Below, piece by piece: positions 15,507 through 22,975 of a DNA stretch of 64,000 nt. The stretch's first letter is position 1. Every line of letters begins with the position of its first letter. The position numbers were made by a program, and so were the translations under genes. The DNA is from a virus, in the IMG/VR virus record IMGVR_UViG_3300022916_000008, positions 26,857-90,856 of that record, one strand, 5' to 3'. The notes beneath the pieces were generated by a model. It was not told the origin of the DNA. It was given only the letters and a program-made list of their open reading frames with translations, and did not search any database.

Positions 15507-15791
15507 TTGACTAGCGATACTTTGAGCAAACTTCGGATAACATATAACGGTGACTACACTCCAATTAATGAAATTTTAGTTGGAGAGGTAGTTACTGCTA
15601 TGTCCCGGAGATTCTTTAAGGTGTTAAAAATACATAAGAAGGAAAGATATCACACGCTTGAGAATTTAATTACAAAGCGAATTGTGAAAGTGGGTTGGGG
15701 CACATCAGAGTTCATTGTCCTATCAAAGTTATCCGAAGAAAAAAGGGATAAGTATCGACAGATATATAAGCAAGAACTAAAACTAAAGTAA
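15507..15791 (+). CDS. 94-aa protein, probably starting at TTG
   Basis: The frame opens with TTG at 15507 (TSDTLSKLRITYNGDYT); no ATG lies before MSRRFFKVLK. The beta-rich content (ILVGEVVTAMSRRFFKVLKI, RIVKVGWGTSEFIVLS) suggests a small barrel. It overlaps the next ATG by one base. Function unknown. Confidence 0.55.
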   Translation: MTSDTLSKLRITYNGDYTPINEILVGEVVTAMSRRFFKVLKIHKKERYHTLENLITKRIVKVGWGTSEFIVLSKLSEEKRDKYRQIYKQELKLK

Positions 15792-15952
15792 TGGAAAACT
15801 TATGGAAGATCCTTATGATCTCCATTGTTGTAGGAGTAATACTCTATCAGCTATGGAAGCGTATGTGTAAAGAAAAGCAATACACAAGAGATTTTGATAA
15901 CAATCTTAAAAAACAAATCAAAGACAGACAGAATGAAAGAATACAAAAGTAA
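15791..15952 (+). CDS. 53-aa single-pass membrane protein
   Basis: MENLWKILMISIVVGVILYQ shows one membrane helix at residues 4-21, then a basic cytoplasmic-looking tail (KQIKDRQNERIQK). Its last 20 nt overlap the radC start. Small phage membrane proteins here could act in lysis or exclusion; no evidence chooses. Confidence 0.6.
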   Translation: MENLWKILMISIVVGVILYQLWKRMCKEKQYTRDFDNNLKKQIKDRQNERIQK

Positions 15953-16379
15953 TATCACTACATACAGACTTGTTAAAGAGCCTTGTGAGATTAAAAAGGT
16001 TAAGATAACTAAGTCCGCAGAAATTGCTGAATACTGCCGAGCTTTTTGGCATGACGACATAGGTATATACGAGAGTTTCTTTCTATTGCTAATGAACCGG
16101 GCAAACAATACCACTGGTTATGTTAAGATAAGCCAAGGTGGTGTCTCTGGAACAGTTGCAGACCTAAAGATAATCATGAAGTATGCAATTGAAGGACTAG
16201 CAGCAGCAGTAGCAGTCGTTCATAATCACCCATCTGGAAACATGAAGCCAAGTCAAGCAGATATTGAGTTGACAAAAAAGATCAATGATTCATGTAAACT
16301 AATGGATATAGCATTGCTAGATCATTTGGTTATTACCGAAGAAAGTTATTTCAGTTTCGCTGATGAAGGTCTTTTATAA
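15933..16379 (+). CDS. radC: RadC-like JAB/MPN domain protein
   Basis: From the ATG at 15933 the protein has 148 aa, the length of a free-standing RadC JAB domain without the N-terminal helix-hairpin-helix part. It carries the full metalloprotease signature: Glu47 (GIYESF), His97-Asn-His99-Pro-Ser-Gly-Asn and SQAD with Asp110, plus SQGGVSGT and LLDHLVI typical of RadC. The molecular function of RadC proteins is unsettled; they are frequent on mobile elements. The stop is followed after 17 nt by an attC-like hairpin, so the gene may be the end of a cassette. The start at 15894 is disfavoured because it lies well inside the upstream gene. Confidence 0.85.
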   Translation: MKEYKSNITTYRLVKEPCEIKKVKITKSAEIAEYCRAFWHDDIGIYESFFLLLMNRANNTTGYVKISQGGVSGTVADLKIIMKYAIEGLAAAVAVVHNHPSGNMKPSQADIELTKKINDSCKLMDIALLDHLVITEESYFSFADEGLL

Positions 16380-16396
16380 GGTTTTCTTTAATTGGC

Positions 16397-16450
16397 TATA
16401 ACGGTTTGTGTATGGCATCGTTTTAATGTGCTATACACGTTGTTAGGTGC
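16397..16450 (+). repeat. attC-like recombination site 1
   Basis: The site has the R''-L''-loop-L'-R' layout of integron attC: TATAAC (16397-16402), spacer GGTTT, stem GTGTATGGCA (16408-16417) pairing with TGCTATACAC (16429-16438; one wobble), spacer, then GTTAGGTGC (16442-16450), which fits the GTTRRRY box. The loop contains CGTTTTAATG. It begins 17 bp after the radC stop. No integrase gene is present in the window. Confidence 0.5.
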
Positions 16451-16480
16451 TTTTTAAAATAAATATTTAAAGATAAAACT

Positions 16481-16618
16481 ATGTTAAAAAACGAATGGTG
16501 GACAAAGCCAAACCCAGAAGGAATAAGCAATAAAGATGTACTACAAGTGTTTTGTGCTTGGTTAATGATACAAAGCGTGTGTATAGGTAGTTACCTATTT
16601 ATTTTATATTGCACCTAA
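16481..16618 (+). CDS. 45-aa small membrane protein in a cassette-like segment
   Basis: MLKNEWWTKPNPEGISNKD runs into a hydrophobic C-terminal half (VFCAWLMIQSVCIGSYLFIL) that would form one membrane helix. Its stop codon lies at the start of the large inverted repeat. It is 30 bp behind attC-like site 1. Function unknown; small membrane toxins can look like this, but no partner is evident. Confidence 0.45.
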   Translation: MLKNEWWTKPNPEGISNKDVLQVFCAWLMIQSVCIGSYLFILYCT

Positions 16619-16777
16619 TGTGATCTTGTATAAATTGAGTGTGGCATTTTCGCCACACGGTAGATTTTGGATGCCACATTCAGTTTATACATTGTTAAGA
16701 TTAGTTACACAAGGGAATGATAAATATTTTAATAAATAGCGAGACTGATCGATGTGGTATTCATACAAGATCACATT
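16617..16777. repeat. 161-bp nested inverted-repeat element
   Basis: A perfect 15-bp inverted repeat AATGTGATCTTGTAT (16617-16631)/ATACAAGATCACATT (16763-16777) encloses a second 20-bp pairing (16627-16646 with 16672-16691, two G-U pairs) and a perfect hairpin GTGTGGC-ATTTTC-GCCACAC (16639-16658). The three 5' arms overlap, so the foldings exclude each other, as in a switch. It may be a regulatory RNA or a small terminal-inverted-repeat element; no clear target-site duplication is seen. Confidence 0.6.
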
Positions 16778-16815
16778 AAGGTTAATTAAGTTTAAAAGGA
16801 ATTAAAAAAGAAAAC

Positions 16816-17022
16816 ATGAAGATAATAAACGGAGTAATATTAGTGCAACTTGATGATCGTGATGGAGTTTTTCAAATAGATATGAAAGAAGAAAGGTTTA
16901 AATTAGCATTAAGGTTAATTCAAGAAAAAATATATAAGTTTGAACCTATGCCAATATTTGATAAACCCATTGAAGAAGTACAGTTTGTTTTTAATGATTT
17001 AAACGACCCGAAGGGTAATTAA
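16816..17022 (+). CDS. 68-aa protein, cassette-like gene
   Basis: MKIINGVILVQLDDRDGVF begins a small alpha/beta protein (strands, helix EERFKLALRLIQEKIYKF, then EEVQFVFNDLNDP). Its stop TAA (17020-17022) is just 3 bp before attC-like site 2, the usual gene-attC spacing in integron cassettes. No family recognised. Confidence 0.6.
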   Translation: MKIINGVILVQLDDRDGVFQIDMKEERFKLALRLIQEKIYKFEPMPIFDKPIEEVQFVFNDLNDPKGN

Positions 17023-17025
17023 CCT

Positions 17026-17076
17026 TAACTCTAAGCTATGATTCGTTTTTAATGAATTATAGCGACAGTTATGGGC
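17026..17076 (+). repeat. attC-like recombination site 2
   Basis: TAACT (17026-17030) pairs with AGTTA (17067-17071), separated by unpaired CTAA/GAC spacers from stem GCTATGATTC (17035-17044)/GAATTATAGC (17054-17063; one wobble). The loop CGTTTTTAATG nearly matches site 1, and GTTATGGGC follows as in site 1. Sites 1 and 2 are 626 bp apart in the same orientation and bound a cassette-like segment. Confidence 0.5.
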
Positions 17077-17095
17077 AGTTTTAATTATCAAACTA

Positions 17096-17263
17096 ATGAA
17101 AAAGAAACAAGAATTAATAAAGAAGACACGTCCTTGGCATAAAGAAAGGTGTGTATGTGGACATATGATTTATTGGAGTAGAACAAAAGGTGAGTATAGA
17201 TGCCATTGTTCTAATCCTAAACCCTTTAATAAACAACATGATGGAAGGACAATATACAAATGA
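17096..17263 (+). CDS. 55-aa zinc-ribbon protein
   Basis: MKKKQELIKKTRPWHKERC continues VCGHMIYWSRTKGEY and RCHCSNPKPF. The two C-x-C pairs (CVC and CHC) about 18 residues apart, with nearby histidines, suggest one zinc site. The end overlaps the next gene by 26 nt. Function unknown. Confidence 0.5.
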   Translation: MKKKQELIKKTRPWHKERCVCGHMIYWSRTKGEYRCHCSNPKPFNKQHDGRTIYK

Positions 17264-17411
17264 GGAAATGTTGGCTATGTCTAATATTATTACTTCCGTT
17301 GCTATGATGAACAGAGGACTTATAATTCGTAAAGTTGGAAGAACTGTAAACTATTACAGCAAATGTTCTGATGACAGTTGGTTGAACTATGATTGTAAAA
17401 CAACAAGCTAA
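17238..17411 (+). CDS. 57-aa protein, unknown function
   Basis: The preferred start MMEGQYTNEEMLAMSNIITS (17238) limits overlap with the previous gene; an upstream in-frame ATG exists at 17190. The helical N-terminus is followed by a short strand pair (LIIRKVGRTVNYYSK). It overlaps the next ATG by one base. Confidence 0.5.
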   Translation: MMEGQYTNEEMLAMSNIITSVAMMNRGLIIRKVGRTVNYYSKCSDDSWLNYDCKTTS

Positions 17412-17758
17412 TGAAAATTGAATTAATATCAAATCAACAACATCTGTTTATTAAGGAAATGTATGAGAAGCATCCAGTATTGACTTCCCAAAATGAAGGT
17501 TATGAATATATTGATAAATCGAAGTTTGCCAAAGAAGAGAAAGAAGCTTTTGATAATATTGAAGCTATACTTAAGAAGCATATAACAGGATTTCATGAAT
17601 TCAATAACTTTAGAATATCAAGAAAGACTAATGAGTTAGAATTGCGCTTTCAATATTCTTGGACTGCTGATGATCCTGATTCTAGAGTTTCTTTTTCAGG
17701 AGTAGGATACATTTTACTTGATGAACTTTTAAACGGATTTGATAAACTTCGTAGGTAA
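17411..17758 (+). CDS. 115-aa protein, unknown function
   Basis: MKIELISNQQHLFIKEMYE opens an alpha/beta protein whose C-terminal half has alternating strands (NNFRISRKTNELELRFQYSW, RVSFSGVGYILLDELLNGF). No motif recognised. It is packed by one-base overlaps on both sides. Confidence 0.65.
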   Translation: MKIELISNQQHLFIKEMYEKHPVLTSQNEGYEYIDKSKFAKEEKEAFDNIEAILKKHITGFHEFNNFRISRKTNELELRFQYSWTADDPDSRVSFSGVGYILLDELLNGFDKLRR

Positions 17759-18060
17759 TGACTACCCAAGAAATATATGACAGAGCCGTAAATTATGGTT
17801 GTAGTCTTGAATGTACATGTGTAGACATAACGCAAAACAAATGGGATAGTCTTATGGAGGGACACACCAGAGCAAATCGGATATTAGTTGTAAAAGCTGC
17901 AATGATAGCTGGAATACTAAATGATGAAGAAGGTAGAAAAGAGACCAGACAACCTTGGCATAATCCTTATAATCATTACAAAACTAAAACGCATTTGATC
18001 TATGTCCATCCCTGTACTGAACACTTTATAAAAGTAAATGATGACGAGAGACGTATTTAA
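17758..18060 (+). CDS. 100-aa protein, unknown function
   Basis: MTTQEIYDRAVNYGCSLEC is followed by TCVDITQNKWDSLMEGHTR, then helix RILVVKAAMIAGIL. It ends in a His/Tyr-rich segment (PWHNPYNHYKTKTHLIYVHP). Cysteines 15, 19 and 21 could bind metal but no full zinc site is evident. The end overlaps the next gene by 20 nt. Confidence 0.65.
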   Translation: MTTQEIYDRAVNYGCSLECTCVDITQNKWDSLMEGHTRANRILVVKAAMIAGILNDEEGRKETRQPWHNPYNHYKTKTHLIYVHPCTEHFIKVNDDERRI

Positions 18061-18211
18061 GGAATTAGGGAACATTCTTGACCCTAATAGATGTGAGAGC
18101 TGTATACTCATGGAATCGGGTAGAAATACTACTATATGCAGGGCAAATGGGAAGCCTATTCCTGATATCACTGGACAGCCTATATGGTGTCCTAAAAAGA
18201 AAACCCTTTAA
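18041..18211 (+). CDS. 56-aa cysteine-containing protein
   Basis: MTRDVFKELGNILDPNRCES is followed by CILMESGRNTTICRANGK and a C-terminal WCPKKKTL. The four cysteines (CxxC, then two singles) could form a zinc site. It lies between two firm genes with an 11-nt gap to the next. An ATG at 18038 is equally possible. Confidence 0.5.
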   Translation: MTRDVFKELGNILDPNRCESCILMESGRNTTICRANGKPIPDITGQPIWCPKKKTL

Positions 18212-18222
18212 TAAACAAGACA

Positions 18223-19260
18223 ATGAATAAACCAAAAAAGACAGAAGAAGTAAAAGAAGTAATCGTGCAAAAGATTATTATCGAAGACAACAGTAAGGCA
18301 GTAGAGCTGACACTTGATCAGTTGAGAGAAACAAGAACGTTTGCAGATGCATTTGGTAACATGCCTGAGAAGTTCCTTAAAGAACACCATATCTTTATCA
18401 AGGATATTATGGATATGGCAGAAGGTGTTGGTGCAAAGCCTAGCATAGGACAGATATTGGCTCCATCAAAAGGTATTGAGAAAATATCATTAGCAGAAGC
18501 AGAAGAAAAAGGACTTGATCAGGACCTTGCCGAGAACACTTGTGTAAAGGTCGTTATTGGACGTATTGATCTTGGTGATAAGTTTGCCAAGAAGTTATGG
18601 AATCTTGCAATAGGGTTCATGTATAATGAAAAGGGAATGGAGATATGCGTTGGCACTAACATCGCTATATGTAGTAATCTCACAATCTTTGGTGAAGGAG
18701 TTCATTACAAGAGTCATGGACGTGGCGCAATTAGTATATCCGAGATGTATGTTAATGTAAAAACATGGCTTGAGAACCTTGAAGGTTTTGATACTGTTAA
18801 TTCAGAGCTACTGGAACGTATGATAGCAATTCCTATTGATTGGGATAAAGGTACTGAATCATTCGTTGGTCACTGTCTTAAAGCTGCTGTAAGGCGTAAT
18901 TATCATAAAGGCAATGCTTTTCCTTTAAACATGACAGAAGTAGGACGTATGACCTCTTATTTGATCGGACAAGAAGGAACAGAAGATGCTGAGAACCCTT
19001 CATTGTATCACTTGTATAATGCCGGAACATGGTTGCTAACACATTCAGATGATTTACCAAATAAGTATGGTACTATCAAAGAGTTTACTGAATGGTTTGA
19101 GAAAGAATGGTTAATCCCTGCAGAAGAAGTTGCTGCATTAGCTGTTATCGAAGAGCCTTTTAAGGATGAAGTTGAAAACGATGAAGGACTTGCTAATGTA
19201 CCAGACAATATTGTAGATGATACAGGGTTTCCTCTTGAAGATGATGGTAATGGAGAATAA
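18223..19260 (+). CDS. DUF3871/DUF932-like phage protein, 345 aa
   Basis: The core from about residue 100 to 250 (FMYNEKGMEICVGTNIAICSN, LTIFGEGVHYKSHGRG and the later helical NYHKGNAFPLNMTEVGRMTSY region) resembles the plasmid/phage proteins of the DUF3871/DUF932 type, common beside replication genes in Bacteroidota elements. The C-terminus is acidic. These families are thought to act in replication or recombination but have no settled activity. The assignment between the two families is uncertain. Codon use and context are normal for the operon. Confidence 0.6.
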   Translation: MNKPKKTEEVKEVIVQKIIIEDNSKAVELTLDQLRETRTFADAFGNMPEKFLKEHHIFIKDIMDMAEGVGAKPSIGQILAPSKGIEKISLAEAEEKGLDQDLAENTCVKVVIGRIDLGDKFAKKLWNLAIGFMYNEKGMEICVGTNIAICSNLTIFGEGVHYKSHGRGAISISEMYVNVKTWLENLEGFDTVNSELLERMIAIPIDWDKGTESFVGHCLKAAVRRNYHKGNAFPLNMTEVGRMTSYLIGQEGTEDAENPSLYHLYNAGTWLLTHSDDLPNKYGTIKEFTEWFEKEWLIPAEEVAALAVIEEPFKDEVENDEGLANVPDNIVDDTGFPLEDDGNGE

Positions 19261-19261
19261 C

Positions 19262-19402
19262 ATGGAGAAGCCAAAAGTAAGTAAAGACATTACGGATTGG
19301 TCAATGGAAATGCAGTTTGGTTGGAGAGACGGAAAGAAGCTCCCAAATCCAGATAGTGGAGTTAAAGTAATAAAGACTCCAAGGCAAGTAAAGACCAAGT
19401 AG
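19262..19402 (+). CDS. 46-aa protein, unknown function
   Basis: The ATG at 19262 (MEKPKVSKDITDWSMEMQF) is preferred over an upstream in-frame ATG at 19217 inside the previous gene. The product is hydrophilic with a basic end (KVIKTPRQVKTK). It is the last gene before a terminator. Confidence 0.5.
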   Translation: MEKPKVSKDITDWSMEMQFGWRDGKKLPNPDSGVKVIKTPRQVKTK

Positions 19403-19408
19403 TAACAT

Positions 19409-19452
19409 AGTCCTCTCGCTGTCACAGATGATCGTGAGGGGACTTTCTTTTA
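19409..19452 (+). terminator. Intrinsic terminator
   Basis: AGTCCTCTC (19409-19417) pairs with GAGGGGACT (19436-19444; one wobble) and is followed by TTCTTTTAAT. It closes the segment ending with the 46-aa gene. Confidence 0.65.
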
Positions 19453-19470
19453 ATATCTAATGAAACACCC

Positions 19471-19800
19471 ATGAGAAGAATGAAACGTGTCACAGACGGC
19501 AATAATCCAAATGGTACTCCAGACAATGTATTCTTTATGAAAAGCTATGGAGCAGAACCGCATAATCTAAAGATTCCATATTCTATTGCCGAAGTAGTAA
19601 GAAACTATTACGACAAGGGAATGAAGCAGTCAAAGATATGTGCTATCGTTGGCCTTGACAAATCGTCTGTTAATAAAATTATATCATTTAAATCACACGT
19701 AACAAACTCCCGAACAGTATCTCCAGAAGAGGCAATACAGCTTGGAGTAACAAGCGGAGAATCTGTTATGAAAATGTTTAAGTATGAGAAAAATATATGA
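19471..19800 (+). CDS. 109-aa helix-turn-helix DNA-binding protein
   Basis: The central segment IAEVVRNYYDKGMKQSKICA, then IVGLDKSSVNKIISFKSH, reads as an HTH: a helix, a turn after KQSKICAIVGLD, and a recognition helix SSVNKIIS. The protein may regulate the unit that starts behind the preceding terminator. Its end overlaps the next gene by 17 nt. No second domain is visible. Confidence 0.6.
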   Translation: MRRMKRVTDGNNPNGTPDNVFFMKSYGAEPHNLKIPYSIAEVVRNYYDKGMKQSKICAIVGLDKSSVNKIISFKSHVTNSRTVSPEEAIQLGVTSGESVMKMFKYEKNI

Positions 19801-19987
19801 AGTAAAAATTCAATGGCTTGATGATGAAAAAGAAATTGTATCAGGACTATTGTTTGAAGAAGGTGATTTTGAAGATAATGATAATATTTTCTTTTATATA
19901 TCGTCTGAAAATGATCTCAAAGAACTTATGAAAGAAGGATCAGCAAATGATTTTATTGTATTAGACTATCACAAACTAAATTCTTAA
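19784..19987 (+). CDS. 67-aa acidic protein
   Basis: MRKIYEVKIQWLDDEKEIV begins a beta-rich acidic protein (LLFEEGDFEDNDNIFFYISS). No motif recognised. It sits 2 nt before pcfK-like and may be co-translated. Confidence 0.6.
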   Translation: MRKIYEVKIQWLDDEKEIVSGLLFEEGDFEDNDNIFFYISSENDLKELMKEGSANDFIVLDYHKLNS

Positions 19988-19989
19988 TT

Positions 19990-20520
19990 ATGGCTGATAA
20001 AAAACCTGAAAAGAAAACAACTGATAACTTTAAGGCTATAATCTTAAAGACACTTGAGAAGAGAGCAAAAGACGATGAATTGTTTGCAAAGACATTCAAA
20101 AAAGAAAACAAGAACATTGATGATTGTATAAAGTATATTCTCAATACAGTCCAGAAAAGTAAGATACAAGGGTTTACTGATGATGAAGTATATGCAATGG
20201 CAGTTCATTATTATGATGAAGATGAAATTGAAGTAGGAAAGGACAATAAATGTCAAGTAGTAGTTAATCATACAGTAGTGCTTACAGAAGAAGAAAAGAA
20301 AGAAGCCAGACAAAAGGCTATTGATGATCTTGCCAGAGAGCAAAAGAATAAGATGAAAGGTGTGGGGAAGAAGAAAGAAGCTCCTACCAGTCCAGCTATT
20401 GACTTTACCAAAAAGAATGAAGATTATCCAGACACAGGCCTAGAGAAAGCAATCAAACAAGAAAAGGCCAAACCTAAAGCAGAACCAAAACCTGTTGCAG
20501 TACAGGGATCATTATTTTAA
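19990..20520 (+). CDS. PcfK-like protein with C-terminal clamp-binding-like motif
   Basis: The N-terminal 80 residues (FKAIILKTLEKRAKDDELFA, KYILNTVQKSKIQGFTDDEV, YAMAVHYYDEDEIEVG) match the PcfK-like family found with PcfJ on conjugative elements and Bacteroidota phages. A lysine-rich linker follows. The last residues are VAVQGSLF, close to the bacterial sliding-clamp motif Qx(L/S)LF, so it may dock on the host beta clamp. It lies 3 nt upstream of the pcfJ-like gene. The family function is unknown; plasmid pCF10 context gave the name. Confidence 0.75.
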   Translation: MADKKPEKKTTDNFKAIILKTLEKRAKDDELFAKTFKKENKNIDDCIKYILNTVQKSKIQGFTDDEVYAMAVHYYDEDEIEVGKDNKCQVVVNHTVVLTEEEKKEARQKAIDDLAREQKNKMKGVGKKKEAPTSPAIDFTKKNEDYPDTGLEKAIKQEKAKPKAEPKPVAVQGSLF

Positions 20521-20523
20521 GAC

Positions 20524-21804
20524 ATGGAACCAAAAACTAAACTACAGAAAAGAGTATATAGAAATAGCAGAAGACTTCCGTCATTAACTAAAAAGCATGA
20601 ACAATGGGCTGCTGATAACTTATTTGATGCTTGGCTGTATAAGACGAATAAAACTAATATATGCTTTAATTGTGCTCATGAATGGAGTGATGGTATTCGC
20701 AGAGATGCATTGTTAGCGCAATTTACTACTTGCCCTAATTGTAAGAAGGACTTGAAGTTAACAGAGAAAAAGTCATGGAGGCATAGAGACATTAATCAGT
20801 TCTGTATTCTTACTGTTATTGATGGATTCCAAGTAGTACGATATGTCGAAGCAATACAGTATTGTGTAAAAGGAGAGCCTGTAGAATATGACCTATACGA
20901 TATATTCTCTCATTGGATTAGCCCTGATGGTAAAACAACTGGTATATCAAAACTTAGAGCAATGTATGGTTATTACAACTTTTCTGAGTGGAGCAGATGT
21001 TCTACATTAGAGATAAGGCAAAATTTGGCATACAATACTTATGCTGTTGAAAGTTATAAGAATGGTCGTGTTATTCCAGAACTTAAGCGTAATGGATATG
21101 ATGGCAATGTTTATGGCTATGACACATCAATGTTCTTTAGGTACTTATTAAGTGAGCCAATATTTGAAACATTGTTAAAGAAAGGACAACTTGGGTTATT
21201 GAAAAGTTATAAATCACAGTACGATTCAATAAACAAGTTATGGGCACAGATCAAAATATGCTTTAAGAACAATTATGTTATTGAAGACTTTGTGATGTGG
21301 AAAGATTATCTTGTATTGCTACATAAGTTCGGCAGGGATGTGTATAGTCCAAGATGGATATGTCCTGTTGATTTAAACAAAAGACATGATAAGCTTGTGG
21401 AGAAGGCTAGGAAGTTGAGACAGAAGGAGAAGCTGGAAGAGCTTAAAGATAAAATCCGAGTAGATAATATCAAATACAGAAAGAAGATAAAGAAGTTCCT
21501 TGATGTTAGATTTTCTAATGATAACATTGAAGTTGTTGTAATCAAGAATGTAAAGGAGCTGCTAAAGGAAGGAGATGAATTGAATCATTGTGTATTTAGC
21601 AGTAATTACCAGAACAGATCTAATTCATTGCTTTTGTCTGCAAGAAAGGGTAAGCAGAGAATTGAAACGATTGAGGTTAATCTTAATTCCATGACAATAG
21701 AGCAAGCAAGAGGATCGGGTAATAAGCCTACAGAGTATCATGAGGAAATTGTTAATTTAGTAAACCAGAATATTAAAACATTGAAAAGGATAAAAGTGTC
21801 ATGA
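20524..21804 (+). CDS. PcfJ-like protein, 426 aa
   Basis: The N-terminal part has a zinc-ribbon-like CFNCAHEW plus CPNCKKDL pair (about residues 53-82). The C-terminal PcfJ domain (about 345-418) has the conserved EGDELNHCVFSSNYQN, GKQRIETIEVNL and QARGSGNKPT segments. Together with PcfK it forms the usual pair of mobile elements; biochemical function is unknown, though the LNHCV/ET motif pattern suggests an enzyme or ligand-binding site. Full length, no frameshift. Confidence 0.8.
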   Translation: MEPKTKLQKRVYRNSRRLPSLTKKHEQWAADNLFDAWLYKTNKTNICFNCAHEWSDGIRRDALLAQFTTCPNCKKDLKLTEKKSWRHRDINQFCILTVIDGFQVVRYVEAIQYCVKGEPVEYDLYDIFSHWISPDGKTTGISKLRAMYGYYNFSEWSRCSTLEIRQNLAYNTYAVESYKNGRVIPELKRNGYDGNVYGYDTSMFFRYLLSEPIFETLLKKGQLGLLKSYKSQYDSINKLWAQIKICFKNNYVIEDFVMWKDYLVLLHKFGRDVYSPRWICPVDLNKRHDKLVEKARKLRQKEKLEELKDKIRVDNIKYRKKIKKFLDVRFSNDNIEVVVIKNVKELLKEGDELNHCVFSSNYQNRSNSLLLSARKGKQRIETIEVNLNSMTIEQARGSGNKPTEYHEEIVNLVNQNIKTLKRIKVS

Positions 21805-22061
21805 GTAATAAAAATAAATTAGGACAAGAGCCAGCATTTCCATCTGGAGAGATAGATATGGAAACATTTGAGCCAACAAAAGATCATCTGGGTATGTCAA
21901 AACGATTCTATGCAGCTTGTAAGGCTATGCAAGGACTTTGTAGTAGTGAACTAATAGGTATAACTGCAGAACAAGCAACTAAGAGGGTGCCTAGAGTAGT
22001 AAAATTGGCATATGTGTATGCAGACGAACTATTAAAACAAGAAGAAGATGAAAGTATTTAA
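21801..22061 (+). CDS. 86-aa phage protein, unknown function
   Basis: MSNKNKLGQEPAFPSGEID is followed by a helix-rich region (GMSKRFYAACKAMQGLC, ATKRVPRVVKLAYVYADELL). The EPAFP-type N-terminus with a later helix bundle is common in small Bacteroidota phage proteins. It overlaps pcfJ by 4 nt and the next gene by 14 nt. Confidence 0.65.
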   Translation: MSNKNKLGQEPAFPSGEIDMETFEPTKDHLGMSKRFYAACKAMQGLCSSELIGITAEQATKRVPRVVKLAYVYADELLKQEEDESI

Positions 22062-22317
22062 CGCACAACAAGTATTGAAAGAATTCCCCAATGAGCTTAG
22101 AAAGTATATTTGGGATAGTAGAGATAACCTTATGATGGTTGTTACAAATGAGTTTTGCATAGACTTGCCTAAGCTCGATGATACATTGGCTAGGCATGAT
22201 AAAGAGTATGATCACAAGAATTGTACTTACAAGGGAGAAGAGAATGTGTCTATGTCGGGTTATATCAAAGCCAAATATGGAGAAGATATCTCTAATACAA
22301 TTGAAAAACTAATGTAA
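22048..22317 (+). CDS. 89-aa protein, unknown function
   Basis: MKVFNAQQVLKEFPNELRK begins a compact alpha/beta protein with acidic and tyrosine-rich parts (HDKEYDHKNCTYKGEENVSM). No motif recognised. One-base overlap with the next start. Confidence 0.6.
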   Translation: MKVFNAQQVLKEFPNELRKYIWDSRDNLMMVVTNEFCIDLPKLDDTLARHDKEYDHKNCTYKGEENVSMSGYIKAKYGEDISNTIEKLM

Positions 22318-22535
22318 TGAAAGTAACTAAAGATGGATTTGTTTGGAAGCTAATAACTCCATACAAAGCAAAGGAGATGTTCTATTACGGAATGTTCGAT
22401 ATATATCTATTATATGATGATGACAGTGAATCAAAGGCTGAAACAATGGTTGATATAAATACTCATGAAGGATTGTTTGGTATTGAAGTAGGTCATCTCA
22501 ACAGAAAAACATGGCAAAGAAACAACCTAGTGTAA
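22317..22535 (+). CDS. 72-aa protein, unknown function
   Basis: MKVTKDGFVWKLITPYKAKE leads into a beta-rich segment (MFYYGMFDIYLLYDDDSESK). No motif recognised. The end overlaps the clamp-motif gene by 25 nt, which is long for this operon, so the downstream ATG may not be the only start. Confidence 0.6.
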   Translation: MKVTKDGFVWKLITPYKAKEMFYYGMFDIYLLYDDDSESKAETMVDINTHEGLFGIEVGHLNRKTWQRNNLV

Positions 22536-22975
22536 CAATCCCTGATCTAGCAATAGAATCATTTAGGATTGGTGATAAGCTAAGTGGTCCAGGTGGACAG
22601 AGAATCGAGATAACAGGATTCAAGGTGTCATGGGCTTTTTATGGTCAAGATCACATATTCTTTGATAAGTGCAACAATTGTTTAATGCTTGAATTTATTG
22701 AAGGTGGGGAGAAAAGAGAACGCAGGGCATGGATTCTAGCCAATGATTGGGTTATTGATGAAAAGGGAAAAGGAAGGGATGTTCCGGTCATACCAATTGG
22801 ATATGATTTTCCAGAGCTTATAAGAGGCGTAGAGCGACACAAGCCCAAGGAGTGGCCGAATGTATCAGAAGTACCAAAAGAGTTGAGTGGTAGCCCACTG
22901 ACAGCTTCTAAGGTATATAAAGAAAAGATTGTTGAACCGCCCAAAGAAGAAGAAGGGCAATTAAGTTTATTCTAA
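22511..22975 (+). CDS. 154-aa protein ending in a consensus beta-clamp-binding motif
   Basis: The body is a beta-rich domain (FRIGDKLSGPGGQRIEITGF, GQDHIFFDKCNNCLMLEFIE) followed by a proline/charged tail. The last five residues are QLSLF, an exact match to the bacterial sliding-clamp-binding consensus QL(S/D)LF, placed at the free C-terminus behind a flexible PPKEEEG linker, as in clamp-bound polymerases and repair proteins. It may tether a replication factor to the host clamp. The domain itself is not recognised. Confidence 0.7.
   Translation: MAKKQPSVTIPDLAIESFRIGDKLSGPGGQRIEITGFKVSWAFYGQDHIFFDKCNNCLMLEFIEGGEKRERRAWILANDWVIDEKGKGRDVPVIPIGYDFPELIRGVERHKPKEWPNVSEVPKELSGSPLTASKVYKEKIVEPPKEEEGQLSLF

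Noticed and set aside
16617-16777. Classical MITE with target-site duplication
   Set aside because: The terminal repeats are good, but flanking bases show no matching direct duplication, so transposition cannot be claimed.
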